From Phycisphaerae bacterium (lineage in GTDB: Bacteria; Planctomycetota; Phycisphaerae; Sedimentisphaerales; Anaerobacaceae), in assembly GCA_026386805.1 (NCBI GenBank), contig JAPLMX010000175.1, forward strand, positions 1 through 63,107: a stretch of DNA of 63,107 nt. Reading direction: 5' to 3'. The position numbers were made by a program, and so were the translations under genes. Shown here piece after piece: positions 1-8,019 of the stretch. Positions within the stretch are counted from its first letter, which is position 1; the number at the start of each line of letters is the position of its first letter. A model generated the notes under the pieces. The model made no database searches, was not told the DNA's origin, and worked only from the letters and a program-made list of their open reading frames with translations.

Positions 1-861
1 GCCACCAGTGTTGCATCGCATCCGTGGCAAACTCGGCGGTGTCGGCCGAAGTACCCACATACACCAGGCCGTGATTGCGTCCGACGACATAGATGCCGTA
101 GGGGGCGGCGATCCATTCCGCCTCTTGTCGAAAGTCGTGAGCGTTCACCTCGACGGGGTCTGCCCGCCATCGGCGGCCATTGTTTTTGAAAGGGCCGATC
201 AACTCTTTCTTCTTGGTGTCGATGCTGATCACGGGATCGCCCGCCTTCAGGAATGCCTCCTTTTGCTCTTGCAGGTAATGGAATTGTCTCTCGCGGTCCG
301 GGTGAGGGGGGCCGGTGAAGCGTTTGCGGTTCGCTTGCAGCGAAAGCCCCTTTTTTTGAGAAGCGCGCGCACCGTGGTATGGCTGATCGTATGCCCCTGC
401 GCGTGCAAGGCTTCTTGCAGTTCTCGCAGTGTCTGGCGTACCCACTGGTCGTCGGAGCAGGGGTCGCCGGCCATGTCGTTTCGAATCAGTTGCTGGAGAT
501 CGTCCTCCAGAGACGGATCGGTCTGTGTCAACGGTTTGCGTCCTGCCCCAGCTCGACGAAGGCGTTGCCGAGGGCATGACTGCAAATCCTCGGCCAGTTC
601 TCTTCGAGCCTTCGTAACGGTGTCGTTGTCCATGTGGGCAATCTCCGAAAGCCGAGAGATCCCCCCGCGACCCACCTGCAAAGACAGAAGCGCCAGAACC
701 CAACGTCGCTGGTCTTCGTCCAATCGATCCAATACTACCCGCAAAGACCGGACCCACTGTTCGTCGTGCAGCCAAGGCGTGGTATCCTCGCCCATCGGCA
801 AGACACGGATTGGTAACCATTGTCGTTCCATGCCTATCCTATCGGCATGGCCTGCGGTCAA
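1..861 (-). pseudogene. ISAzo13-type transposase, frameshifted and cut by the window start
   Basis: The first open frame (247-861, 204 aa) reads like the N-terminal half of an ISAzo13-family transposase: a GRGGIS helix, a RRAGAGRKPLT segment and a GHTISHTTVRALLKKRGF helix. The frame then ends, but the -1 frame continues with NRKRFTGPPHPDRERQFHYL and on to position 1, which matches the family continuation. The shift falls at a run of seven A on the minus strand (around 351-357). The rest of the protein lies outside the window. A likelier start than 861 is the ATG at 828 (MERQWLPIRV). Family assignment is from recalled motifs. The shift may be decay, a sequencing error or slippage. Confidence 0.75.
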
Positions 862-884
862 ACTTGACCTATTTCCGAAGTTAT

Positions 885-1426
885 TGCCTTACGAGTCCTT
901 AGTGATTGATGTTCCGCCGGTTGACCAATCGGTAATAGACGACGGCGAGTTTGACGTGGGCGACATCGCTCCGCCGCCGAAACCGCTGGAGAACTGGAAA
1001 GCGGCGCTGGACGCGATCGAATATGATCCGACGGTGGTTGAGATTACGAAGGTCGGCATTGCAGGGGTGGTTGGGCAGGAGTTGGGTGGCCAAGGCTGGA
1101 AAACAATCCATTCCGCCCCCGACGAAAGCCCGCCCGGTGGCGCGGTAGTGCAAGTCTCGGATGAAGCTGTGCGCGATGCCGTGAAGGCGGGACTCCTTGA
1201 CATGGCCGAACTCCTGACCGTCGAAGCGGGCTACGCCGCGACTTTCAAGGATCAGGTCTACAGTGCGTTGCTACGCCACGTCCGGGCCAAGTTCCTCAAC
1301 GGCTCTTCGCTTGGGTTGGCAGGTCGCGCGGAGGTGGATTTTGCGTGGAAAATGCTCCGACAGGTGAAGGCCAAGGTCGAAGCCATCCCAGGACTGATAG
1401 CGGGAATCGTCGAATATGGCAATTAG
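885..1426 (+). pseudogene. Unrecognised gene fragment downstream of the transposase
   Basis: An open frame runs in from the transposase antisense strand and becomes plausible protein after about 885, ending at 1426 (about 180 aa). It contains acidic and proline-rich stretches (DDGEFDVGDIAPPPKPLENW), then a helical C-terminal part. No start codon with a convincing ribosome site is visible at its left side, so it is most easily read as the 3' part of a gene interrupted by the insertion sequence. Its stop overlaps the next start (1416) by 11 bases, suggesting translational coupling to the nuclease gene. I do not recognise the family. Confidence 0.4.
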
Positions 1427-1763
1427 CATACACGGCCAGTTCGCAAATCCGAAGAAGAGCCCCTGGAGCTTCGAGAAGTACCAGAGCGACCTCGAAAGGC
1501 GAATGATGGACCGTCTGGAGCGTGACCCTACTGTTGTCAAGTGGATGAAAAGACACGGTATCACCATTCCCTGGATTGATGGCCAGAAACACCAGCGCCG
1601 ATATGTGCCTGATTTCCTCGTGGAATACGAAGACGGTAGCAAGGTCGTTATCGAGGTCAAAGACCCCAGCCGAATTGACTCCAACGATGTGCAGCGCAAG
1701 CGTAAAGCGGCGGAGATGTGGTGTAAGCAACGGCGAATGGAGTATGTTATTATGACAATCTGA
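1416..1763 (+). CDS. TnsA-like PD-(D/E)XK nuclease domain protein
   Basis: This 115-aa protein has the layout of a TnsA N-terminal-type endonuclease domain: an opening SPWSFEKYQSDLERRMM helix, VVKWMKRHGITIPW, then RRYVPDFLVEYEDG followed by VVIEVKD. The Asp of PDF and the Glu-x-Lys of IEVK are the usual metal-binding residues. It is much shorter than TnsA and has no C-terminal domain or transposon partners here. It overlaps the upstream fragment by 11 bases and is followed after 7 bases by restriction-gene remnants, so it may be a stand-alone phage or restriction nuclease. DNA cleavage is inferred only from the motif. Confidence 0.6.
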   Translation: MAISIHGQFANPKKSPWSFEKYQSDLERRMMDRLERDPTVVKWMKRHGITIPWIDGQKHQRRYVPDFLVEYEDGSKVVIEVKDPSRIDSNDVQRKRKAAEMWCKQRRMEYVIMTI

Positions 1764-2146
1764 GCTTCACGAGGGTAACAGTCGCCAGACGCAAACTCAT
1801 GAAAGACCTGGAAGCCAGAAAAAACGTATAGCTCTGTACGAAGCTCCCCGACTGGTTTCATATCGAGACGCCGGTAGGCGACTACCGGCCCGACTGGGCG
1901 ATTGTCATGGACGGCCCGGAGAAGGATGGCAAGCCCGTTCTGTACTTCGTCTCAGAGACAAAAGGGACAGAGAAATTCAGCAAGACCGGCCGCATAGCGG
2001 ACCTCAAGAGCGAACTCCGCCCCGACGAATGGCGGCGCATTCAATGCGGCGCAGCCCACTTCGGCTCCAGGCAGATGAAAAAGCTGGGTGCGCTCGAAGG
2101 CGTCGATTTTCGAGTTGTCTCCAAGAGTGCGGACCTTCCCGGATAA
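1763..2146 (+). pseudogene. C-terminal remnant of type III restriction Res subunit
   Basis: The frame reads KLMKDLEARKNV, stop, LCTKLPDWFHIETPVGDYR, then PDWAIVMDGPEKDG and LYFVSETKGT, ending at 2146. This is the C-terminal nuclease region of type III restriction Res proteins, where PDWAI and ETKG carry the catalytic Asp, Glu and Lys. The stop (TAG, 1829-1831) lies where a Lys codon (AAG) is expected, a one-base change. The N-terminal helicase part is absent. The downstream piece could start at ATG 1907 (79 aa), but that would be only a fragment. It is read as a dead restriction gene in a decayed defence locus. Confidence 0.75.
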
Positions 2147-2290
2147 GGGGCCAACCCAACCCAACCCAAGCCGAGAGCGCGCAACACGTGCGCCACAAGT
2201 GGCTTCTTTGGGCCTGCTATGCGGCAGACCCGGACCTGGCCCGGATCGTGGCAGCCTGGCCGGGGCTTTCGCCGGACATCCGAGCTGCGA

Positions 2291-2319
2291 TTGTGCACAT
2301 GATCCCATCGTGGTATAAT
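2291..2319 (+). promoter_or_regulatory. Sigma-70-type promoter with extended -10
   Basis: TATAAT at 2314-2319 is preceded directly by TGG, giving an extended -10 element. TTGTGC at 2291-2296 lies 17 bases upstream and matches part of a -35 box. It is correctly placed to drive the gene starting at 2394. Confidence 0.5.
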
Positions 2320-2393
2320 AAGCGCCGAGTAGACCGTCCGTTGTGATCGACGCCAGCGTCACGCGGGCGGCTGCCTCTTATAGGTGGCACAAC

Positions 2394-3104
2394 ATGAACA
2401 AGGATGAGTTCAAGCAATCCCCACAAAGGATGCAGGACGCAGCGAAAGTCTTCTACGACTTCACCTACGATCCCGAATACGCACTCAGGACCTACGACCA
2501 CCTCAACTACTACCGCAGGAACATGATGCTCCAGGGCTATCACTCGATGAACGAGAAGGTGATGCGGGAAGCGGTCGATGCGGCTCTGGAGGTTCGCGCC
2601 TATTACCATGACTGTGCTCTGCCGGAAGTGGCTATCCCGGCAGATGGACATGTGGTGGGATTGGACGATTTCCTTCGGATGGAGCAATGGTTCTTGACGG
2701 TAGCCGAGCTCACCGCAACCGAGAAGGCCCCTTCCGGCGCAGTAGAGTCACAAGCCCTTCTCTCGAACGGAAGGGAGAAGCCGTGGGATAATAAGCTGGT
2801 GGGATTCATCCTGATCTCGGAGGCCAGAACCAAGTATTGCAATGGCCCCTGTGTACCGACAACGCCCACTCTGGGCAGGAGCCATTGCAGACCTGATGGT
2901 GAGTTTGACTACATGAAGAACGGGCACAGGCGCAAGGTCCATGAGACTCAGTTTGCGGCATACGCAGAGCGTCACAGATGGACCAAAGCTCCCGTGGAAG
3001 GAATCAAGGCGATCATCGAGGCATACGAAAACAGTGCGCAGGGACTTCAAGAGAAGCTGAAGAAACAATGGAACATGGATTGGAAGAAGCTGTCCCGAGG
3101 ATGA
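2394..3104 (+). CDS. Hypothetical protein
   Basis: This gene encodes 236 aa from ATG 2394, which has an AGGTGG ribosome site about seven bases upstream; a GTG at 2343 is an in-frame alternative. The protein is soluble and mostly helical, with many aromatic and charged residues (YDFTYDPEYALRTYDHLNYY) and a Lys-rich C-terminus (KLKKQWNMDWKKL). I do not recognise it. The segment FDYMKNGHRRKVHETQFAAY could be a DNA-contacting helix pair, but this is speculation. It has its own promoter and follows a decayed restriction/IS patch, so it is likely accessory. Confidence 0.6.
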   Translation: MNKDEFKQSPQRMQDAAKVFYDFTYDPEYALRTYDHLNYYRRNMMLQGYHSMNEKVMREAVDAALEVRAYYHDCALPEVAIPADGHVVGLDDFLRMEQWFLTVAELTATEKAPSGAVESQALLSNGREKPWDNKLVGFILISEARTKYCNGPCVPTTPTLGRSHCRPDGEFDYMKNGHRRKVHETQFAAYAERHRWTKAPVEGIKAIIEAYENSAQGLQEKLKKQWNMDWKKLSRG

Positions 3105-3601
3105 AATAGCCCGGGGATCAGGCTCAAACCTGCACAGTTGACATGCTGGGCAATTGCCGAGTTGCTATGGTCAGACTCGGTCGTGTCGGATTGCGGCTGC
3201 CTGCCCGGTCGGCTTCCTGAGGCTGCCTTACTCCACGGGTAGATCCGAGTTCCGGACGGCCGGGAAAAATCTTCGGCGGAACGAGAATAATGTCTTGTGT
3301 CTGCCGCCAACGGGGATAGAATCACCAAAAGAAGCCGTGTGGATTGGGGTGAGCTTGTAGCGTAAGCCTGGAAACCGAAGCACTTCGTGTGGCTTGGCAT
3401 CACCCGCAGGGCCAATCTTTCGCGCCACTCTCTTCTCCTGTGCCGTGCTTGGGAGAAGGGGATGGCTTTGCTCAGATCAAGAATCTGCCGAGCTGAGTTG
3501 GGAGCCTGGAAATCAGCCCCATCCACGAGTGGCGACCTTAGGGCCGCCGGGGGACGCAACAAAGCGCGTGAGTTTACTATAGGTTAGAGAAGGAAATCGG
3601 A
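3105..3601. other. Intergenic region, about 500 bases, no gene seen
   Basis: I see no supported coding frame or RNA gene. The last bases (AGAAGGAAATCGG, 3590-3602) hold the ribosome site of the RRM-like gene. A long leader for that gene is possible, since RRM proteins of this type often have regulated leaders, but no structure was identified. Confidence 0.4.
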
Positions 3602-3973
3602 ATGAACATCTGTGTGACGAATCTGTCCCGTGAGGCAAGCGAAGACGCCTTGCGTTACGCTTTCAGTGCCTTCGGCCAGGTCAGATTCGTGAATATCGTA
3701 GGGGACGAGACCACCGGGGAATTGAAAGCACTTGTATCCATGCCGATTGAGCATGAGGCACGGACGGCCATCGGCGCGATGAATGGCAAGAGTCTCTGCG
3801 GACGGATCGTTCAAGCCGTCGGTCAGGCGGGAACCAATATTCTTCGCATCAGGGATAAGCCGGAAGTTCCCAGACGTGTCCGTGGCAGAGCCGGACGAGA
3901 TGGTCATGCGCGAGATGGCCATGGACGAGATAGTCATGGGCGAGCACATCGTGGCAAACGCAGGAAGTCGTGA
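3602..3973 (+). CDS. Single RRM-fold RNA-binding-like protein
   Basis: The 123-aa product matches the bacterial single-RRM (Rbp) proteins over residues 1-75: MNICVTNLSREASEDALRYA, then FSAFGQVRFVNIV and the terminal IGAMNGKSLCGR helix. The tail (about 85-123) is rich in Arg, Gly, Asp and His with GRDGH/RDGH repeats and a basic end (HRGKRRKS), like the RGG-type tails of this family. The three aromatic stacking residues of RNP2 and RNP1 appear replaced (ICVTNL; ELKALVSM), so RNA binding may be altered. It has a good ribosome site and is convergent with the helicase gene. Confidence 0.85.
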   Translation: MNICVTNLSREASEDALRYAFSAFGQVRFVNIVGDETTGELKALVSMPIEHEARTAIGAMNGKSLCGRIVQAVGQAGTNILRIRDKPEVPRRVRGRAGRDGHARDGHGRDSHGRAHRGKRRKS

Positions 3974-4049
3974 AGCCTCTTGATGGGTCGCTAACGGGGA
4001 GTTGAAGCGAGTGAGCGACCGCCGTGCTCTGGCGGTATCAGACGGCGTC

Positions 4050-6179
4050 TTACTCTTCCCAGATGGTCCCATAGGCCCCCAAGGCGTCAAAGTACTCGAT
4101 CATCCGTCGATAGAACGGATGGCCTGACAGGGTCGCGCTGTCGCCCACCAGCAGCAGCTTCCGGCGGGCGCGGGTCAGGGCCACGTTCATTCGTCGCACG
4201 TCCTGCAGGAATCCGATCTCGGCCTGCGGGTTGGAGCGCACGAGCGTGATTATCACGGCTTCCTTCTCCCGTCCCTGGAATCCGTCCACACTGTCGATCT
4301 CCAGGCCCGGCACGGACAACTGCTCGCGCAGGAGTCGTACCTGGGCGGCGTAGGGAGCGATGACAGCGATATCGCCCGGCGTCACGCCACAATCCAGCAG
4401 CTTCTGGACCTTTCGGCATACCAGAGCGGCTTCCTGCCGGTTCAGGCGGCTCTCGCCGTCGGGTTCGACCTCCTCATCGAAACCCGCTCCGGCGGTATCG
4501 ATGAACTCGACCGGCGAGCGCGTGAAGTCCGTGGCGACAACGCCCGGCAGGCCGGCCAGCACGTGCTTCTGCACCGAGGCATCGGCCGTCAAGGTCGCTC
4601 CGTAGAACTCCCGCGAGGAGAAATCCATGATGGCCTGGTGCATTCGATACTGGACGGTCAGTGAGCGGGCGATGGACTGGTGGTGGAGGGCGATCAGCCG
4701 CTCGAACAGACTGACACCCAGGCCCTCGGCCGCCGCCTCGGGGCTGATGACCGTCGGGGGCAACTGGCAATGGTCGCCCGCCAGCACCAGCCGATGGCAC
4801 CACTGCAAGGGGACCCAGCAGCCCGGCTCGGTACTCTGGCAGGCCTCGTCGATGACGCCCAGACCGAACCGCCGTGTGCCCAATAGTTCCCTGTCCAGAG
4901 CGGTCGTGGTGGCACACAGGACGTCGGCGGTGTCGAGGATATGCTCGACGGCTTGGGCCTCCAGCCGCCGGGCGTCGGCCAGCAGGCTCCTGGCCTCCTG
5001 CCGGGTCTCCTGACGCGCCCCGGGCAAGGGCCGGGCTCGCGTATATCGGCCTGCTTGCCGGAACAGGCCCATAGCTTCCTTGACCAGCTTGCGCGCCAGC
5101 CGGACATCCGGATGGTCCTCCACCAGCAGGTCCAGGGTGTGGGCCCGAAGATCGGCCATCACGCGGGCCGGGTGCCCCAGCCGCACCGCCCGCTCCCCGG
5201 CGGCCAGCAGCCGCTCGAAGATATTGTCTACGGCCAGATTGCTCGGGGCGCAGGCCAGGACCTTCTCGCCGCGCCGGATGGCTCGTCGAATCAGTTCCAC
5301 GACGGCGGTCGTCTTGCCGGTGCCCGGCGGTCCGTGAATCAGGGCCACATCGCGCGCCGCCAGGGCAAACTGGACGGCTTGCCGCTGGGGATCGTTGAGT
5401 CCCGGGGTGAGGATTGGCTCCTCGCGCTCGGGATCAAACTCCGGCGGCCGCCGGCCCAACAGAACATCCCGCAATTGGGCCAGGCGTTCTGCTCGCGCCA
5501 GTCGTGCTCGTCGCAGAGCCGCTCGTTGCCTTTGGACGGCGATCTCATCGTTGGAGAGATCCAGCCGCCAGGTCTCATGCTCCGCCAGATCGTCCGACAT
5601 GCTCCCGAGGGCTATGCGGAGGGACCCTTGGGCACGCTCGCAAACCACGGCCCGACGTCCCGTTGCGTCTTTGGCCGCGTCGGGTGAGAGCACAACGGGG
5701 CTGCCCACGCCGAGGCGGGTCCAGGGTAGTGGGGAGCGGTTGCGTTTGGCGAGTTGTAGGACAAGACGCCCGCCCAGGCCGGTCTCTTCGTCCGTAATCA
5801 CCAGGTCCACGAGGCTCGTTCCCGCTCGTTCGGCGTCGGCGTCCGATAGCCGCCGGCCCCGTTCCCTGGTCTCCTGGTCCTCGGCCCGGCTCTCCAATTC
5901 GAGCAGACGCGTCAACCGTTCGAAGTGCTCGCTCGTGGCATCAGAGTCCGGCGGACTCTCGGCCCAGACTCGCATCCGGCGCTCCCGGAGCATTTGACCG
6001 TCCAAGGCTTTGACCAGGCGGGTCTGCCAGTTGTCGGGAACCTCGATCACCGCCTCGCCTACCCGCAAGTCAATGCGTCCCACGCGGTGAGGCTCCAAGC
6101 CTCCCACGGAAGTGAGGAGGGCCAGCAAATCAGACTTGGTGATCTGCCGGGAAAGCGATTCCAGGTGGAGCAGGATCAT
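4050..6179 (-). CDS. SF1 helicase (Upf1/IGHMBP2 type) with N-terminal DbpA-like RNA-binding domain
   Basis: This 709-aa protein has superfamily 1B helicase motifs: Walker A GPPGTGKT (283-290), ACAPSNLAVDN (about 309-319), DEACQST (444-450), GDHCQLPPTV (about 468-477), QYRMH and VDGFQGREKEAVIITLVRSN near residue 640. IGHMBP2-like bacterial members unwind RNA or DNA 5' to 3'. Residues 15-75 (LLALLTSVGGLEPHRVGRID, then AVIEVPDN and a GQMLRERRMRVW end) resemble the RNA-binding domain of DbpA helicases, an uncommon fusion that suggests a structured RNA target. It is cytoplasmic and lies 37 bases downstream of the PQQ gene, possibly cotranscribed. Confidence 0.85.
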   Translation of the reverse strand: MILLHLESLSRQITKSDLLALLTSVGGLEPHRVGRIDLRVGEAVIEVPDNWQTRLVKALDGQMLRERRMRVWAESPPDSDATSEHFERLTRLLELESRAEDQETRERGRRLSDADAERAGTSLVDLVITDEETGLGGRLVLQLAKRNRSPLPWTRLGVGSPVVLSPDAAKDATGRRAVVCERAQGSLRIALGSMSDDLAEHETWRLDLSNDEIAVQRQRAALRRARLARAERLAQLRDVLLGRRPPEFDPEREEPILTPGLNDPQRQAVQFALAARDVALIHGPPGTGKTTAVVELIRRAIRRGEKVLACAPSNLAVDNIFERLLAAGERAVRLGHPARVMADLRAHTLDLLVEDHPDVRLARKLVKEAMGLFRQAGRYTRARPLPGARQETRQEARSLLADARRLEAQAVEHILDTADVLCATTTALDRELLGTRRFGLGVIDEACQSTEPGCWVPLQWCHRLVLAGDHCQLPPTVISPEAAAEGLGVSLFERLIALHHQSIARSLTVQYRMHQAIMDFSSREFYGATLTADASVQKHVLAGLPGVVATDFTRSPVEFIDTAGAGFDEEVEPDGESRLNRQEAALVCRKVQKLLDCGVTPGDIAVIAPYAAQVRLLREQLSVPGLEIDSVDGFQGREKEAVIITLVRSNPQAEIGFLQDVRRMNVALTRARRKLLLVGDSATLSGHPFYRRMIEYFDALGAYGTIWEE

Positions 6180-6216
6180 GGTATTGAGACTCGGTGGTCC
6201 CCGGGTTTCTCCGCCC

Positions 6217-7566
6217 TCATGGTGGCGTCAGGTCATAACAGACCAGACGCTGCATGTATCGAAGGTACAATTTGCCGTTGGCGACCACCGGCGGGGTCCA
6301 CGCCGGGTCGGTTACTTCTCCCAAGGCTGCTGGGAACTGGGCGACCCGCTCGAACTTGTCAGGACGGGGCTTGACGAGAAAGAGGTTCCCTTTGATGTCC
6401 AGGCACAGCAGGTGGCCGTCAACGTAGAGGGTCGTACCCCAGCCGAGGGCATCGGTGCTCCATTTCTCCCGGCCGGTGTCGAGTTCGACGCACTTGAAGT
6501 GGCCACGGTTCTGCTCACTCTGGCCGGAGTAGCCATAGAGGAAGCCGTCGAGGACGATGGGGTCGGAGTGCTGCGCGGCGATGACTTTGCTTTGCCAGAG
6601 CGGCTGCGGCTGATCGTTCTGGACCTTGAGCGCCTGGCAGCCCGTATTGTAGCCGGAGGTGATGAAAACGGTCGTGCCGGCGAGAGCAGGCGTCGTGGCG
6701 TTGACGCCGTAGGAGGTCTTCCAGGGAATGGTCCACCGCACCGTCCCATTCGCAGGGTCCAGGCTCGCCAGGCCCGTGCCCTGGAAGACAAGGAGCCTCA
6801 CGGTGCCCTCTGCCTTCAGGAGAACGGGCGCCGCGTAGCCGGCCTGGCCTTCCATCGACTTCCACAGCAGCCGGCCGGTCATCTTGTCGTAGGCCACGAC
6901 GAGCGCCCGGCCTCCTCCCTGGACAAACACCTTGTCTTCGTAGACGAGCGGGGAACTGGAGTGCCCCCAGGTGGGCTCCTTGCCGCCCGCGTCCCGGACA
7001 TTCTGCCTCCACAGGAGTTCCCCGTCGAGCAGCCGCCAGCACGCCAGGTCGCCGCCTCGTCCGAAGGTGTAGACCCGGTCTTGATCGATGCACGGCGTGG
7101 CGCGCGGGCCGGGGCCGTGACTGGTGCCGGTCTTGGCCTGATAGGATTTACACCAGAGGAGGTCTCCATTGCCCGCATCCAGGCAGAAGACCAGATCATT
7201 CTGCTCGTCTCGCCCGGGGACCACGAGCCGGTTGCCGCAGACCACGGGCGAAGACCAGGTGGCGGTGTGGGTCCCCTGGCACAGGAAGCTCACCTCCCAC
7301 CGCTTGGTCAGGCCGTGGGTCCAGTCCTTTCGGATCCCCGCGACGGGGCTCTTTCCGTCGGCGGTGGGGCCCCGCCAGCAGGGCCAGTCGGCTTGGCCCG
7401 GCTCGAAGGGGCGGGAAGCCGGCTGCGCCTGCGGAATCGCCTGCCGGGGACCTCCGAGCCGTTCGGCGCCGTGAATCCCGAGCCAAGCCATCCAAGCCGC
7501 AAAAATCGCCGCCCCCACCACGACGACGGCGATTCCAGGACCAATGAGCAAGCGTTTTCGTTTCAT
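6217..7566 (-). CDS. Membrane-anchored PQQ-like beta-propeller protein
   Basis: The 449-aa protein begins MKRKRLLIGPGIAVVVVGAA, a basic start plus one hydrophobic segment (about 5-28), which anchors it or acts as a signal. The rest is a chain of PQQ-type propeller blades with repeated WSSPVV, LDAGNGDLLW, LLDGELLWRQ and LDPANGTVRWTIPW motifs. Such proteins are abundant in Planctomycetota. Most do not bind PQQ and are thought to be extracytoplasmic scaffolds or enzymes; no dehydrogenase partner is nearby. The opening WPCWRGPTADG is the usual start of this planctomycete subgroup. The function is unknown. Confidence 0.85.
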   Translation of the reverse strand: MKRKRLLIGPGIAVVVVGAAIFAAWMAWLGIHGAERLGGPRQAIPQAQPASRPFEPGQADWPCWRGPTADGKSPVAGIRKDWTHGLTKRWEVSFLCQGTHTATWSSPVVCGNRLVVPGRDEQNDLVFCLDAGNGDLLWCKSYQAKTGTSHGPGPRATPCIDQDRVYTFGRGGDLACWRLLDGELLWRQNVRDAGGKEPTWGHSSSPLVYEDKVFVQGGGRALVVAYDKMTGRLLWKSMEGQAGYAAPVLLKAEGTVRLLVFQGTGLASLDPANGTVRWTIPWKTSYGVNATTPALAGTTVFITSGYNTGCQALKVQNDQPQPLWQSKVIAAQHSDPIVLDGFLYGYSGQSEQNRGHFKCVELDTGREKWSTDALGWGTTLYVDGHLLCLDIKGNLFLVKPRPDKFERVAQFPAALGEVTDPAWTPPVVANGKLYLRYMQRLVCYDLTPP

Positions 7567-8019
7567 GTCGCTATCCTAATCCAAGTGGGGTAATCGCGTC
7601 AAATTGGGTGTTGCATGTCGGCCAGTTATGTGGTAGACTCAACCTCAACCTGTTGAGGAGCATTGGGTGTCGGCCTTGGCGGTCCGGATGGAGGCAGTTC
7701 GAAAAGACGCTGAGGCCGGTTCTGAAACGCAGATCGGGTCAGGATCACAGACCCTGGTGAAATGAAGTGGCTCGGGCGATGCGGCAAAGGCGGGGAGTGC
7801 GTGACGGAAAAGGCCGGGGCTGATCCAGTACGCTGCCTGGACTTCTCCGGGACATTTGATCCCTGCGGAAAGGAGGTAGGTGGGCAGATCTCTGGAGTGC
7901 ATCTTCCCTAGAAGCGGACGGTAGGCGTCATTCAGCGTCGCACCAAGTTGCTACGGCCTTTGGCGGGCCGTTGCGTGCATCTGGGTGCCATAGTGCAACG
8001 ATTCTGAAGGAGGACCATC
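7567..8019. other. Intergenic region between divergent genes
   Basis: This 450-base region separates the PQQ gene (minus) from the first LamG gene (plus) and must carry both promoters. A strong ribosome site (GAAGGAGGACC) lies just before ATG 8020. No other gene is supported; an 85-codon frame at 7645-7902 lacks recognisable content. Confidence 0.4.

Noticed and set aside
8..861. Long plus-strand frame in the first 0.9 kb
   Set aside because: It is antisense to the transposase, which has clear family motifs on the minus strand; only the part after about 885 looks like protein.
3986..4020. GGTCGCT/AGCGACC hairpin between the RRM-like and helicase genes
   Set aside because: Short 7-bp stem with a long loop and no T-run; not enough to call a terminator.
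6112..7593. Plus-strand frame of 493 codons
   Set aside because: Antisense shadow of the PQQ propeller gene.
7645..7902. Minus-strand 85-codon frame
   Set aside because: No recognisable domain or ribosome site; treated as intergenic.
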